Shown: positions 34,262-44,475, counted from the first letter of the stretch. The stretch: 64,000 bases of DNA from Sphingobacteriaceae bacterium DW12 (GCA_000783305.1 JROE01000002.1:248001-312000); one strand, 5' to 3'. A program made the numbers and translations. The notes: generated from the sequence alone by a model not told the origin.

Positions 34262-35584
34262 TTATATCTTCGTATCTATGCCAGGTATTGACACTGGCAG
34301 TTCATATTTCAAATCCCATGATACATTCTCTGGGAATAACACTTCGTTAGATGCCAAAGCCGCATCTAGTGTCACCGTCTGCCCAGTATAGGCAGCCATT
34401 CGACCAGCTAACGCTACAAGATTAGACTTCACCATCCATTCGCCATCATTCTTCGGTTTTTTGTTTCGGATAGAAGCGAATAACTCATCATGCTCCTGTT
34501 GGTACATGCTACGAGAGTTAGACTTTTTATAGGCATTCTCATCCGTAAATTTGGTTTCGTCCTCATACTTCCAAGGCCTTTTACCAGAGATACTGTGCAC
34601 TCCTGTCCGACAATCCACCGTGCATTTACCCTCATTTCCGACCAACTCTACCGCATATGAAGGTGCTGTATTATTTTGTTGTCGAGATGAGAAGTATCCT
34701 TTTACGCCGTTTTCATATTCATACACCAACGCAAAATGGTCATACACATTTCCAAACTTTTTGTCCACTCTTTTCTGCCGTCCCCCCGAACCAGTCACAC
34801 TAATTGGCAGTTGGTCCCCCATGGCCCATTGTAGCATATCCAGACTGTGAATAGCTTGTTCTATAATATGATCGCCCGAAAGCCAGTTATAGTAAAGCCA
34901 GTTTCGCAATTGATATTCAAAATCGGTCCATTTGGGTTGCCGCTCTTTGTACCAAAGTTCTCCCGTATTATACGTACAATCTGCAGCAACAACCTGACCA
35001 ATTTGACCATTCAACACTTTTCCGAAAGCCTCTCTTTTTGGGAGATGGTAGCGCCAACAAAATCCTGCGACCAATGCCAAGTTTTTATCTTTGGCTTTCT
35101 TGGAGGATGCTATCACCCTTCTCAGCCCCGGAGCATCGACCGCAAAGGGTTTCTCACAGAATATATGTTTTCCAGCATTAACCGCTGCCTCTAAGTGGGC
35201 CGGACGAAATGCAGGCGGAGCCGCCAATAATACAACATCAACATCTAAAGCCAGCAACCGTTGATAAGCGTCCAAGCCCACAAATCTATTTTCTTTGGAC
35301 ACCTGTACTTTTTCGCCCATCTTCTCTTTCAAGGTCTTATAAGATTCTTCGATGTGATCATCAAATGCATCTGCCATCGCATGTAGGATGACATTCGGAT
35401 CAGCGTTCAATGCTTCCATCGCAGCTGCCGTCCCTCTTCCTCCACAACCTATCAAACCGACCTTCAACGTACCTGTATTCAATGACCAAATGGACTCTGA
35501 TGCCAATACATAATTATTGGCAACAATGCCTGCAACGGTCGTAAGACCTGCAGTTTTTAAAAATTTCCTTCTAGAAATACTCAT
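34262..35584 (-). CDS. Gfo/Idh/MocA-family NAD(P)-dependent oxidoreductase, Tat-exported
   Basis: 440 residues. The start SRRKFLKTAGLTTVAGIVAN is a twin-arginine leader. The Rossmann domain has GLIGCGGRGTAAA and the family motif CEKPFAVDAPG; the C-terminal alpha/beta domain holds GDHIIEQAIHSLDMLQWAMG. The enzyme oxidises or reduces a sugar, often with tightly bound NAD(H) in exported members. With the adjoining TIM-barrel isomerase and SusCD genes it likely processes the imported glycan, possibly through a 3-keto intermediate. That last point is inference from known loci. Confidence 0.93.
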   Translation of the reverse strand: MSISRRKFLKTAGLTTVAGIVANNYVLASESIWSLNTGTLKVGLIGCGGRGTAAAMEALNADPNVILHAMADAFDDHIEESYKTLKEKMGEKVQVSKENRFVGLDAYQRLLALDVDVVLLAAPPAFRPAHLEAAVNAGKHIFCEKPFAVDAPGLRRVIASSKKAKDKNLALVAGFCWRYHLPKREAFGKVLNGQIGQVVAADCTYNTGELWYKERQPKWTDFEYQLRNWLYYNWLSGDHIIEQAIHSLDMLQWAMGDQLPISVTGSGGRQKRVDKKFGNVYDHFALVYEYENGVKGYFSSRQQNNTAPSYAVELVGNEGKCTVDCRTGVHSISGKRPWKYEDETKFTDENAYKKSNSRSMYQQEHDELFASIRNKKPKNDGEWMVKSNLVALAGRMAAYTGQTVTLDAALASNEVLFPENVSWDLKYELPVSIPGIDTKI

Positions 35585-35691
35585 ATTAGTTATAATTGTT
35601 TGTTGTTCATTTCACTACTCGTTCCTATCGACCAAGACCACAAGTTTTACAACTAGTGTCACCATGCTCCATTCGTGGTCCGACCTCCTAT

Positions 35692-37206
35692 TTAAGGATT
35701 TTGGATAAGTTTACTATTTCTATTTATTTCTGCCTGAGGAATATAGAATACCACTCGATTATCCGTTGGCAAGATTTTCTGGTACAAATCGGTAGTAGGT
35801 GTATTACTCAATGAATGCGTTCCTGGATAATTACGTTCCATCGAGCGGTTGTTTCGGTACAAGTCATAAGCCCTATGTCCTTCAAAAGCCAGCTCTAGAT
35901 ACCGTTCTTCCAATACTACATCTAAGGCTGATTTACCGAGCTCCTGGATCTTACTTTCTGTATACAAGGCAGCTCCGCTCAATCCAGCTCGCTCCCGCAA
36001 CTTGTTAACATCTGTCAGCGCCGCATCCACATTTCCTCTCTTGGCTTCTGCCTCTGCTCTTATCAGGTACACCTCCCCCAATCGCAAGTACACTGGCGAG
36101 CTCAGGTTAATCTGGCCTTCTTGAAGCGAATATTTATTAACGTAATACATAGGTGTTACAGGTGTAAGTTTTTGGTTATACTGAAGCTTCCCATCTGCAA
36201 TATAAGGAGTTACGAATGTATTTCGCAAATCTTCTGGATATTTAGTTAAAAAATCATAGTATTTTTTTGATGCGTAGATTTCGGCCCATCCACTCACCCC
36301 TTGTCCCAGCGGGTTTCCCGAGACATCACCACTAAAATACATAGATCCTATGGATGACATGCTCCGATCTTCCACTTTAGTATGTCGTATACAAAAAATC
36401 GTTTCACGATTACTTTCCGGCAACGTTCTAAAATACCCCGAGTATTCACTTCCCTGTAAAAGTGTGTATCGATTAGCATTAATGACTAAATCCGCATATT
36501 TAACAGCATTAGTGTTATCTTCTTTGTATAAGTATACTCTAGCCAACAGCGCATAGGCCACTTCCTTGGAAGCAAAAGCATTACTTTTGGCGACGGTCAT
36601 CATTTCTGCCGCCTTGAGCAGATCTGCTATTACAAAATCATATACCTCTTTTACCGTGTTCCTGCTAAGAGAGGTTGCCTCTTCGTCAGTCAGCCCTTCC
36701 CTTAGAATAGGAATCCCAGGATTATCACCATTTTTCTGTGGATATGGTCGACCAAAAATTCGAACGAGATTAAAATGCATCATTGCTCTCAAAAACAAAT
36801 TTTCGCCTTTAAGTTGAAGCAATCCCGCAGAAGCATCATCCGGTACAAATTCAATAATCTTGTTTGCTGCTGCTATAACTTTATAGGCCTGAGACCAAAA
36901 ATTGGTACAATGATCTGAGGTGTTGATATGCGTATATCGGTACGCTCTTGTCAAATCATCTCCTGAGGACTGACCTTGGGCCACTGCATCGCCCGGATAT
37001 TCCATTATAAAATGTCCGCTGCGGACATATGAAGCATTTTTGAGGACAGCATAAGTCCCGATAGTAGCGGTACCCACATCGGCTTCATTTGTCAACGCCG
37101 ATTCTTCATCGATAAATTCGGTTGGATCATAATATTTTTGGCAAGAAAAAAGCAATACAATTAAAGCTATTGATGCCACTTTTGTATATAGTGAGGATAG
37201 TTTCAT
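35692..37206 (-). CDS. SusD/RagB family outer-membrane lipoprotein
   Basis: 504 residues with a lipobox ending LLFSC. SusD-type helical repeats (LKGENLFLRAMMHFNLVRIF; VYLRLGEVYLIRAEAEAKRG; VNKLRERAGLSG) support the assignment. It binds glycan at the surface with the SusC encoded 13 bases upstream. The 107-base gap to the oxidoreductase gene holds no obvious terminator, so one transcript for the whole operon is likely. Confidence 0.94.
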   Translation of the reverse strand: MKLSSLYTKVASIALIVLLFSCQKYYDPTEFIDEESALTNEADVGTATIGTYAVLKNASYVRSGHFIMEYPGDAVAQGQSSGDDLTRAYRYTHINTSDHCTNFWSQAYKVIAAANKIIEFVPDDASAGLLQLKGENLFLRAMMHFNLVRIFGRPYPQKNGDNPGIPILREGLTDEEATSLSRNTVKEVYDFVIADLLKAAEMMTVAKSNAFASKEVAYALLARVYLYKEDNTNAVKYADLVINANRYTLLQGSEYSGYFRTLPESNRETIFCIRHTKVEDRSMSSIGSMYFSGDVSGNPLGQGVSGWAEIYASKKYYDFLTKYPEDLRNTFVTPYIADGKLQYNQKLTPVTPMYYVNKYSLQEGQINLSSPVYLRLGEVYLIRAEAEAKRGNVDAALTDVNKLRERAGLSGAALYTESKIQELGKSALDVVLEERYLELAFEGHRAYDLYRNNRSMERNYPGTHSLSNTPTTDLYQKILPTDNRVVFYIPQAEINRNSKLIQNP

Positions 37207-37219
37207 ATCGATTGTTGGA

Positions 37220-40200
37220 TTAGAATGTTAGGTTTAGACCAAAAAGAAGCTTTCTGCTGATAGGATACTTAAAACTGGATACCCCTGAAGCTAGATCCAC
37301 TTGGCTGAGCGACACTTCTGGATCTGGACCGGAAAACTTGGTTGCCGTCCATAAGTTATCAGCACTTACAAATACATGTACTCTTGCCACTCGCAGTTGT
37401 GTAAGGAATTTGGAAGGTAAGTTATAACCAAGGCGCAGATTTCTAAGACGTATGTAACTACCATCTTCCAGATATCTTGATGACGATTGGTTCGAGTCTT
37501 TATTTCCACCTACTACTGGCTTGGGGTGTGTAGCCATATCACCTTCTTTTTCCCAGCGGTTCCAACCATCCTGCAGTACCATTGAGTTGAATGCCTCGTA
37601 TAGACCATCATTGTCGAATGAGACACGTGTCTCATTGTAGACATAGTTACCATACACAAAGTTGAAAAATGCCGACAAAGAGAAGTCTTTGTATTTGAAC
37701 GTATTGCTTAGTCCCCCTGTAAACTTGGGTGCAGCTGATGTACCGGTAAATTGACGTGAATCCGAAGATGCGGCCTCGCTATACACATTGGTAGTCGTAA
37801 TTGTTCGATTGCCATTCCCATCTATGGTGACTTTCTCCCAAAGCGGATCTCCATTTTTCGGATCTACTCCCGACCATATCGGGAAGTTAAAGGCATCCAT
37901 ATCATATCCGACAGCAATAGGCTGTCTCGCCCCCGAATTAAATACATCCGCGCCATCACTAAGTTCCAATACTTTGTTCTTGTTGAATGCCATGTTGAAT
38001 CCTGTTTCCCAAGAAAAATTTTCCTTAGTAAAATTTTGCGAGGTGATGTTAAATTCTACGCCACGATTTCGCACGGAACCAGCGTTTACCCATACATAGC
38101 TATAGCCTGTCGTGGCCGCCAATGGTTTCCTGTACAGAAGTTCGCTCGCTTTTTTCTCGTACACATCCAGGCTGATTGCCACACGATTCCAAAGGGTTAG
38201 ATCTGCACCTATATTTGCAGATTTTATTTTCTCCCAACTCAAATCAGGATTTCCTTTTTGAAAAGGAGCTGCCCCCGGCAGTCCTGTATAACTCGCTTCT
38301 TGAGTGATGCTATAAAGTCCGAGAGCTGCAAAATTTGAAATTCCATCCGCATTTCCGACCGTTCCGTAGCTTCCTCGTATTTTTGCGAATGAAAAAATAC
38401 GGTTGTCTTTCATAAAATTTTCATTACTCAAGATCCAAGAGGCACCAAATTGCACAAAATTGGCTGTTGGGTTGTTACGTCCAAATTTGGAAGAAAACTC
38501 ATTCACAAAAGATCCGATTAAAAAATATCGATTGTCATAGCTATAATCCGCTTGGGCAAGGTATTTCCTAAATCCAACCTGCTCCCGGGCACCTTTTGGG
38601 CTCTGTAAGACCTCTGTCGCCACCGACATCACGTCCCTTCCTGCTGGCAATCCCTTTCCTGAGGTCTCGGCTGATTCAGATGTCGTCGTTTCAACCTCTG
38701 CAACTCCTAAGAGTACAAGGCTATTCCTTCCGAAATCCTCGGCATACCGCACACGATTAGAAGTCAAAAATCTATTGGCACGACTTGTACCATTATATAA
38801 TTCACCAATATTCGCTCCCCCTTGCTTTGTTCTTCTATCAAAGTATCGAGCAAACGTGCCATTCGAGAGTTGAGTACGATTATAACTTGATACCGTCACT
38901 TTGTTACTCAATTTATAATCTAGATTCAAATCCCCACTTGCTTCCCAGCTATCATTTTTGTTATAGTTGTATTGCAGCGAATGCAAGAAATTCTCCTTTT
39001 CCCTACCTAACCAATTGGGATAGAAACGTCCATCTATAGGTGCGCCGCTCACGTCAAATGCAGGGTCGAAGGGCAAATTGATGTATGCATCATACATAGT
39101 ATTACTATTCTCCAAGTTATTCTTATTCATCCTTCCGTTTATGAAGACCGAAGCCTTTAACTTGTCTGTAATCTGGGCACTTAGATTATTTCTAAAATTG
39201 TATCCTGTATGGCCAGTACCCTTCAACGTCCCCTCCTCTCGATAATACACACCTGATGTATAATACTGCACCTTCTCCGAGCCACCCGATACTGATAGAT
39301 TATGATTATTTACATAGCCGGTCCCAAAAGCCAAATCCCACCAATTGGTATTATTGTCAAGCACCGAAGGATCCCTATTATAAAATGTCTTTTGAAAGTC
39401 ATACAACTCCTGCGAATTCATCATCCGAAAATTGCCTGTTGTCGGATTTCCAAAACCAAATGAGTTATTGAACTCAACTTTAGTCTTACCGGCTTTCCCC
39501 ATTTTGGTATTTACGATAATAACTCCATTTGCAGCCCTAGATCCATATAGACCAGTTGCAGCCACATCTTTCAAAATAGATACAGATTCAATATCGGCAG
39601 GATTGTACGAACCGCCTATGTTTCCATCCACCACGATCAGTGGAGAAGTACTCGCCGAAATAGTCCCTGCACCACGAATAAGAACTCGGGGTTCACTTGA
39701 TGGATCTCCCGAAGCTGTAGACACGACTACCCCAGGTGCCTTTCCTTGTAACATACTAGACAAGTCATTGGCTGTCACATCCTTCAATTTTTCTTCGGAA
39801 ATATTACTGATCGAGCTGGATAAATACCTCATTTTTTGAGAAGAATACCCAACCACAACCACTTCGTCCAAATTATCGATATGTGCGTCCAAGACTACGT
39901 CTATACGCCGTTGACTTCCTATTTCCATCTCTTTCTCCTTATAACCTACCACTGAAAATACCAATATTTTCACGGGGTCTGATACACTAAGGGAATAATT
40001 GCCATCACTATCAGTAGAAGTTCCTATATTAGTCCCCTTGGCCAAGACTGTCACGCCAGAGATTGGCAGATTATTTTCATCCACAACCCTACCTGTTAGT
40101 ACGCGTTGCTGAATTCTGCTTTCCAATCGACTTTTATCCGATACTTGGGTTTTACCAGATTTGTTGATTTCTCTAATTAGCACCGTATTTTTGTCAACTT

Positions 40201-40525
40201 CAAAATAGAAAGGACTACCTTCCAGTACATTTTTTAATGCATCTCCAAAAGGTAATCCTTTCGCTTTTATAGATATCCGTTTTTTACTTTTATCTATCGA
40301 TGCACTGTTATACAATAGGTCATATCCGACTTGCTTTTGAATCTCCTCCAATACATCACCTAGTGGTGCATTTTTAAAATTGAGGGAGACCTTTTGTGCA
40401 TAGGATGAAGCATGCACTTGGGCAAGCATTACCATTAAGAAAAACGCTATTATTTTCATTATTATAAAGCATTTAATCAAGGTCTTTCGCACACTTGCGC
40501 GATTATTTAAATAGATTTTATACAT
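37220..40525 (-). CDS. SusC/RagA TonB-dependent transporter with N-terminal STN domain
   Basis: About 1101 residues from the ATG at 40525 (MYKIYLNN...); a further upstream ATG/TTG start near 40567 is possible. After the signal sequence (IIAFFLMVMLAQVHASSYAQ) lies an STN domain (FKNAPLGDVLEEIQKQVGYD to about FEVDKNTVLIREI). Next come CarboxypepD_reg (LTGRVVDENNLPISGVTVLA), the box NLDEVVVVGYSS, the plug and the barrel ending GLNLTF. The STN domain is known to contact FecR-type anti-sigma factors, and a FecR/ECF pair lies just upstream. Transport and signalling are therefore coupled here, unlike the first SusC. Confidence 0.95.
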   Translation of the reverse strand: MYKIYLNNRASVRKTLIKCFIIMKIIAFFLMVMLAQVHASSYAQKVSLNFKNAPLGDVLEEIQKQVGYDLLYNSASIDKSKKRISIKAKGLPFGDALKNVLEGSPFYFEVDKNTVLIREINKSGKTQVSDKSRLESRIQQRVLTGRVVDENNLPISGVTVLAKGTNIGTSTDSDGNYSLSVSDPVKILVFSVVGYKEKEMEIGSQRRIDVVLDAHIDNLDEVVVVGYSSQKMRYLSSSISNISEEKLKDVTANDLSSMLQGKAPGVVVSTASGDPSSEPRVLIRGAGTISASTSPLIVVDGNIGGSYNPADIESVSILKDVAATGLYGSRAANGVIIVNTKMGKAGKTKVEFNNSFGFGNPTTGNFRMMNSQELYDFQKTFYNRDPSVLDNNTNWWDLAFGTGYVNNHNLSVSGGSEKVQYYTSGVYYREEGTLKGTGHTGYNFRNNLSAQITDKLKASVFINGRMNKNNLENSNTMYDAYINLPFDPAFDVSGAPIDGRFYPNWLGREKENFLHSLQYNYNKNDSWEASGDLNLDYKLSNKVTVSSYNRTQLSNGTFARYFDRRTKQGGANIGELYNGTSRANRFLTSNRVRYAEDFGRNSLVLLGVAEVETTTSESAETSGKGLPAGRDVMSVATEVLQSPKGAREQVGFRKYLAQADYSYDNRYFLIGSFVNEFSSKFGRNNPTANFVQFGASWILSNENFMKDNRIFSFAKIRGSYGTVGNADGISNFAALGLYSITQEASYTGLPGAAPFQKGNPDLSWEKIKSANIGADLTLWNRVAISLDVYEKKASELLYRKPLAATTGYSYVWVNAGSVRNRGVEFNITSQNFTKENFSWETGFNMAFNKNKVLELSDGADVFNSGARQPIAVGYDMDAFNFPIWSGVDPKNGDPLWEKVTIDGNGNRTITTTNVYSEAASSDSRQFTGTSAAPKFTGGLSNTFKYKDFSLSAFFNFVYGNYVYNETRVSFDNDGLYEAFNSMVLQDGWNRWEKEGDMATHPKPVVGGNKDSNQSSSRYLEDGSYIRLRNLRLGYNLPSKFLTQLRVARVHVFVSADNLWTATKFSGPDPEVSLSQVDLASGVSSFKYPISRKLLFGLNLTF

Positions 40526-40592
40526 TTGTTGTTGTTTGGTTGATAAAAGTTTACTTATTAACATCAATTAAATTGTATCACTAAACATTTCG

Positions 40593-40619
40593 ATCGGGAG
40601 TGTTGCGAGCACTTCCGAT
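40593..40619 (-). repeat. Inverted repeat between fecR and susC
   Basis: ATCGGGAGTG (40593-40602) and CACTTCCGAT (40610-40619) pair with one mismatch across 7 bases. No T-run follows. It may separate the fecR message from the susC message. Confidence 0.35.
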
Positions 40620-40641
40620 TTACTCTTGCTATCCTTCATTT

Positions 40642-42021
40642 TCACTTCATAACGATTACCCTCCTATCTATAATTTTAAATTTGTAATTGGATATTTTTT
40701 CAAGTTGACTCAACAGCTCAGACAATTTACGTGTACGCAATACTGTACCACTAAATCTGTCGGCCGTACTTCCTTCTACCCGATATTCCTTGATATCATA
40801 CCAAGTTTTTATTTTTTCCATTACATCAAAGATGTCGTCATCTTTAAAGCGAAAGTATCCTTGTTTCCATGCCAGTACGTCTCTCGCATCCACATTATAT
40901 TTTTCTATTTCTCCGTTGTATTTATTCGAAGCAGCTTGCGTGCCCGGTTTTATTCGAATTTCTCCATTGCTAGTGCCCACCACCACCTCACCGCTCATAA
41001 GCGTGGTCAAGACCTTTTCCCTTTTTAGATTTGTCGCCACGTTAAATACTGTTCCCAGCACTTTTATCTTTGTATTCTCTGCAAATACGACAAATGGTCT
41101 GCTTGCATGATGGGTCACCTCGAAGTATGCTTCGCCCACTACCTTCACAGTACGTCGTTTATTTTCGAATCGAGAAGGATAGGTGAGTTTAGTATCCGAA
41201 TTTAAGGTTACCCGGCTACCGTCTGATAATACCAGTCGGGATAGGCTTCCTTTCGGCGAGTAGAATGTCTGACGAGTTGTCTTTCCTCCCGCTACAGCAT
41301 TCATTTTGAAGAGTAAATCACCATTGGGTAGCTTCACGATTTCGACTCCTCGTTTAGCGAGTAAAGCGGCATCGGTACGTAGAAGAGCGTATGATACGCC
41401 ATCCTCAAAACTAATAACTGCCTCGTTACGATCAGGCAATTTCACCTCCTCTACGGGAGTGTATGCCACCATAATATCCCGTCTATAGAGATTAACAAAA
41501 AAACTACCTACAACTGCTATTGACACCAAGGCAGCCGCCACTGTCATCCATCGTTTCAAGCGTATGGATACGCTCTTGTTCCTTTGAGAGGATTCTATCG
41601 GTCCTTGATTCTTTTTGACTTCCGCATATTGTCCATGTCTATCCTCCAATACCTTCGTTAGTAATGGGCTATCGACTGTATGTTCCCGATTATCAGGCAG
41701 TAGTGCATGTATACCATAATCGAGAATACCTTTACGAAGCTCCGCTAGCTCCTCATTCCCCAGATTATCTTCTAGATATTTTGATAAAAGGCCTTTTAGT
41801 CGGATTTTGGTTAATGCATCCCGTACTCGATTTGAAATTTCTTGATAATGCAAAGGAATGTCAGAGAGTTCTTCCTCTTCTAGTTCTTTAAGTATACATG
41901 CCTTTATAGGGTCACCATCTTCTTTCGCGAAGTGATCCAACAGCATATTCAGCTCCTCCTTACTGGCTAGCCCAACTAGATACTTCTCAAAAATCCTATT
42001 CAATGGTTCGTTTGGTTTCAA
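40642..42021 (-). CDS. FecR-family anti-sigma factor
   Basis: 459 residues. A cytoplasmic N-terminal part (LNRIFEKYLVGLASKEELNM) is followed by one membrane helix (WMTVAAALVSIAVVGSFFVN, about 173-192). The periplasmic FecR domain has KGSLSRLVLSDGSRVTLNSD and VVGEAYFEVTHHASRPFVV, and a DUF4974-type C-terminal domain has FRFKDDDIFDVMEKIKTWYD. It holds the ECF sigma factor until the STN domain of the loaded SusC signals. It is encoded 68 bases after the sigma factor. Confidence 0.94.
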   Translation of the reverse strand: MKPNEPLNRIFEKYLVGLASKEELNMLLDHFAKEDGDPIKACILKELEEEELSDIPLHYQEISNRVRDALTKIRLKGLLSKYLEDNLGNEELAELRKGILDYGIHALLPDNREHTVDSPLLTKVLEDRHGQYAEVKKNQGPIESSQRNKSVSIRLKRWMTVAAALVSIAVVGSFFVNLYRRDIMVAYTPVEEVKLPDRNEAVISFEDGVSYALLRTDAALLAKRGVEIVKLPNGDLLFKMNAVAGGKTTRQTFYSPKGSLSRLVLSDGSRVTLNSDTKLTYPSRFENKRRTVKVVGEAYFEVTHHASRPFVVFAENTKIKVLGTVFNVATNLKREKVLTTLMSGEVVVGTSNGEIRIKPGTQAASNKYNGEIEKYNVDARDVLAWKQGYFRFKDDDIFDVMEKIKTWYDIKEYRVEGSTADRFSGTVLRTRKLSELLSQLEKISNYKFKIIDRRVIVMK

Positions 42022-42089
42022 TTTTATTCAGGTTTTATAAGCTATTACGTATAAGGCTTACAAAGTACCTACTCCAAACTGAAAAAAAA

Positions 42090-42689
42090 TCAAATCCATT
42101 TAAGAAGGAACAAACTGACCAATACAATATGGTGTTGATAGAACGGTAGTTCCTGCTTCAGGAGATTATTTGCTTTTGTAATGTGGTTATTGACGGTAGA
42201 TCTACTGATGTTCATTTGACTACAGATTTCTTTGTAGCTTTTTCCTTCCAATTTAAAGAGAACAAATACCTTTTGGCATTGAGGCGGTAGTTTTGCGATA
42301 GCCTTCATTAATTGTTCTTCCGTTTGCTTGAATACAAGCTCCTCTTCGATATGGGCATAATCTTCCGTATAGCCTTGGACAAACTCCGATCGATGCCTCT
42401 CATCTAAAGCAACCTTTCTAAAATGATCGTAAACAATGTTCTGCGCTACTGAAAAGAGAAAAGACCGAAAGGATAGCTCAGGGTTGATATGCTCTCTTTT
42501 CTCCCAAATCTTTAAAAAAAGTTCCTGCAATACTTCTTCCGCAATCTGTTCAGATTTCACTAATCGAACTATACGTCCCAAAATACGCAAGCTATACCGT
42601 TGGTAGATACTATTGAAAGCCTCATAATCCCCCTCTTTTAGAAGCAATAACAATTGTTTTTCATCTGGATCGGCATACAATTTTTTCAC
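42090..42689 (-). CDS. ECF-type RNA polymerase sigma factor
   Basis: 199 residues. Region 2 is YEAFNSIYQRYSLRILGRIV to FRSFLFSVAQNIVYDHFRKV; region 4 is LPPQCQKVFVLFKLEGKSYK followed by the HTH EICSQMNISRSTVNNHITKA. It should direct RNA polymerase to the susC promoter once released by FecR. It is the first gene of a sigma/fecR/susC/susD/oxidoreductase/isomerase series. The hydrophobic C-terminal tail (HIVLVSLFLLKWI) is common in this subgroup. Confidence 0.94.
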   Translation of the reverse strand: MKKLYADPDEKQLLLLLKEGDYEAFNSIYQRYSLRILGRIVRLVKSEQIAEEVLQELFLKIWEKREHINPELSFRSFLFSVAQNIVYDHFRKVALDERHRSEFVQGYTEDYAHIEEELVFKQTEEQLMKAIAKLPPQCQKVFVLFKLEGKSYKEICSQMNISRSTVNNHITKANNLLKQELPFYQHHIVLVSLFLLKWI

Positions 42690-43177
42690 GAACGAGGCGG
42701 TTTAACTCTTATCTGTTAATATGAGTAGAGTTTATGATTTAGGTACCGAACCAAATATAATAGGAAATTTCAGTAAAGCAAAAAATAAAACTAATCGTAT
42801 CCCGAGAGATCGCTCGCTTTTTGCTGCCTTTAAAAATGACCAACTGCATACTCCAAATGTAAGTACACCATTCGCATCCTTCTGGATTGGGAATATATCT
42901 GAACAATCAAGAATATATAAAAAATTACCAGCTGACTATCAATAAGATACAAGTAATATGTAATTTTATCACCCTACAACAAAACAAAGTACTCAGATCA
43001 GCGTTATTATATGTACAGAAAGGTTATTTATTAGTTTTACATCAAAGATGTAAAGTATAAGGAATAGCTTTAAAATAGAAAGCCCAGGATGTAAAAATCT
43101 TGGGCTTTTGCTTTTTTATACACGAAGCGGCGAGTATGAAGCTCCTGTAAAGAGTCTATCCGCTCACGGGAGCTTCA
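42690..43177. other. Intergenic region with a repeated element and orphan terminator
   Basis: 488 bases between the sigma factor promoter and the end of the ABC operon. A 74-codon plus-strand frame (42721-42945) has no supported domain. The right part holds the repeated element at 43002-43118. Confidence 0.4.
43002..43118 (+). ncRNA. Candidate small RNA / repeated intergenic element, copy A
   Basis: About 117 bases ending in an 11-base hairpin (43079-43089 with 43098-43108) and a T-run. Similar to copy B at 47744-47862 over its whole length, with shared blocks AAAGGTTATTT, TTTACA, ATAGAAAGCCC and ATCTTGGGCTTTTGC. No + strand gene precedes it, so the terminator implies a local transcript. Confidence 0.35.
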
Positions 43178-44038
43178 CTATTTTTGAACAAACATCTTGA
43201 TATACCGCATGGACATATCTGTCTTCGTCTCATCTGACAAGGTTCCAGAGAGCTTTTTCACCTCTGTATCGCCAATATTGATAGTACAAACACCTGTTGT
43301 AAGAACATTTAAGGTATCCATTGTTACCACGCGTTCAGATTGATCGCTAATAAAGATTAAATTCGAATTATTAGCCCTAAGTTCCACCTTCCCGAAATGT
43401 TGCTTCCCTAGCTGCACGGAGCTACTGTCTAGGTCAAGTGTCAGCTCTTGGACGCCACCAGCCCTCTCTTCATTTCCGTCCCCAGGGGCATATATAGGAA
43501 ATTCTGATTTCACGGCATTTACAAACAGCTTATTCACCTTGAATTCATCCCCTATGTGAAACCGCGACACATCATTCAAATAGATTTGGAAGGTATCCAT
43601 TTCTGCGACAAAACTTCCTAAACCTATCTTAGTCAATGACAATGCTGCTATTGACGGTGAAAAGATAGATATTGTAGCCATATGGCGGTCATTTATATTC
43701 TTCACATACAATTCAAGGTCGCCTGCATTATCGATTGTATGTTCCACCGCCCCTTCCCATTCTTTGCTTACTTTAACGGCAAATTTGTCTGCCTTTACCA
43801 ATCGAAGATTTACCAATACGTTCCCATCTCCCTTAACCTTAACTTGATTAAAGGCCATCAGTGGGATTGTGGTCATATACGTGTCCTTTGTTTGTAGACT
43901 GGTGGTTTCATCATGTGTCAGTGTTGTATATTCGGTGGCGTCTACACGATTCATTTTTGCAACTACATACATCATGCTTACTGGGACGATTAGCAGTGCC
44001 ACTGCCATCGCTATTAATAATTTATTACTTGATTTCAT
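43178..44038 (-). CDS. Exported GIN/DUF2807-like beta-helix protein in the ABC operon
   Basis: 286 residues. A membrane anchor or signal at the start (LLIAMAVALLIVPVSMMYVV) is followed by a repeating beta structure (FNQVKVKGDGNVLVNLRLVK; VQELTLDLDSSSVQLGKQHF; KVELRANNSNLIFISDQS). This resembles the head-GIN/DUF2807 domain that often follows GntR/ABC operons in Bacteroidota. Its role is unknown. It starts 59 bases after the GntR gene and is probably the last gene of the operon. The family call is moderate. Confidence 0.65.
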   Translation of the reverse strand: MKSSNKLLIAMAVALLIVPVSMMYVVAKMNRVDATEYTTLTHDETTSLQTKDTYMTTIPLMAFNQVKVKGDGNVLVNLRLVKADKFAVKVSKEWEGAVEHTIDNAGDLELYVKNINDRHMATISIFSPSIAALSLTKIGLGSFVAEMDTFQIYLNDVSRFHIGDEFKVNKLFVNAVKSEFPIYAPGDGNEERAGGVQELTLDLDSSSVQLGKQHFGKVELRANNSNLIFISDQSERVVTMDTLNVLTTGVCTINIGDTEVKKLSGTLSDETKTDMSMRYIKMFVQK

Positions 44039-44097
44039 TCTGTTCTTTTTCTTGGTAACCGATAGTTGCTTCCCAAAATTTGAAAGCAGCTGTTTCG

Positions 44098-44475
44098 TTA
44101 TCTATTATTAAAATGTTCTCCGACAAATGACTTATACATTTGTGTGAGTTCCTCCAACCCAATATCCAATAGGTATATGTTTCTAAATACATTCGGCAGT
44201 TCTTCATTAATGAAGATGGACTTTCGATAATCCTTTACCTGTTTAACGGCATCCGCCCCTAAGAAAAATCCAACGCCCCGTTTGTTTGCTAGGATTCCCT
44301 TTTGTTGCAATAAGTCATAAGTTCGCGCTACTGTATTAGGGTTGACCTCCAATTTCACGGCCATATCCCGCACAGAAGGGACTTTATCTTCCTGCTTCCA
44401 TTTCTCCAACAAGATATGCTCACACACGTATTCAGCTATCTGTAAATATATCGCCTTATTACTATTAAAATCCAT
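44098..44475 (-). CDS. GntR-family regulator, YtrA-like
   Basis: 125 residues, the short length of the YtrA subfamily. The winged helix begins with YLQIAEYVCEHILLEKWKQE, and the recognition part is VPSVRDMAVKLEVNPNTVAR. No large effector domain follows, as is usual for YtrA types, which control ABC transporters in response to cell-envelope stress or antibiotics. It lies one base after the permease gene, and a matching palindrome lies immediately before the operon's first start codon, so autoregulation is likely. Confidence 0.92.
   Translation of the reverse strand: MDFNSNKAIYLQIAEYVCEHILLEKWKQEDKVPSVRDMAVKLEVNPNTVARTYDLLQQKGILANKRGVGFFLGADAVKQVKDYRKSIFINEELPNVFRNIYLLDIGLEELTQMYKSFVGEHFNNR

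Noticed and set aside
42721..42945. 74-codon + strand frame upstream of the sigma factor
   Set aside because: Lies in the probable promoter region of the divergent sigma gene and shows no protein features.
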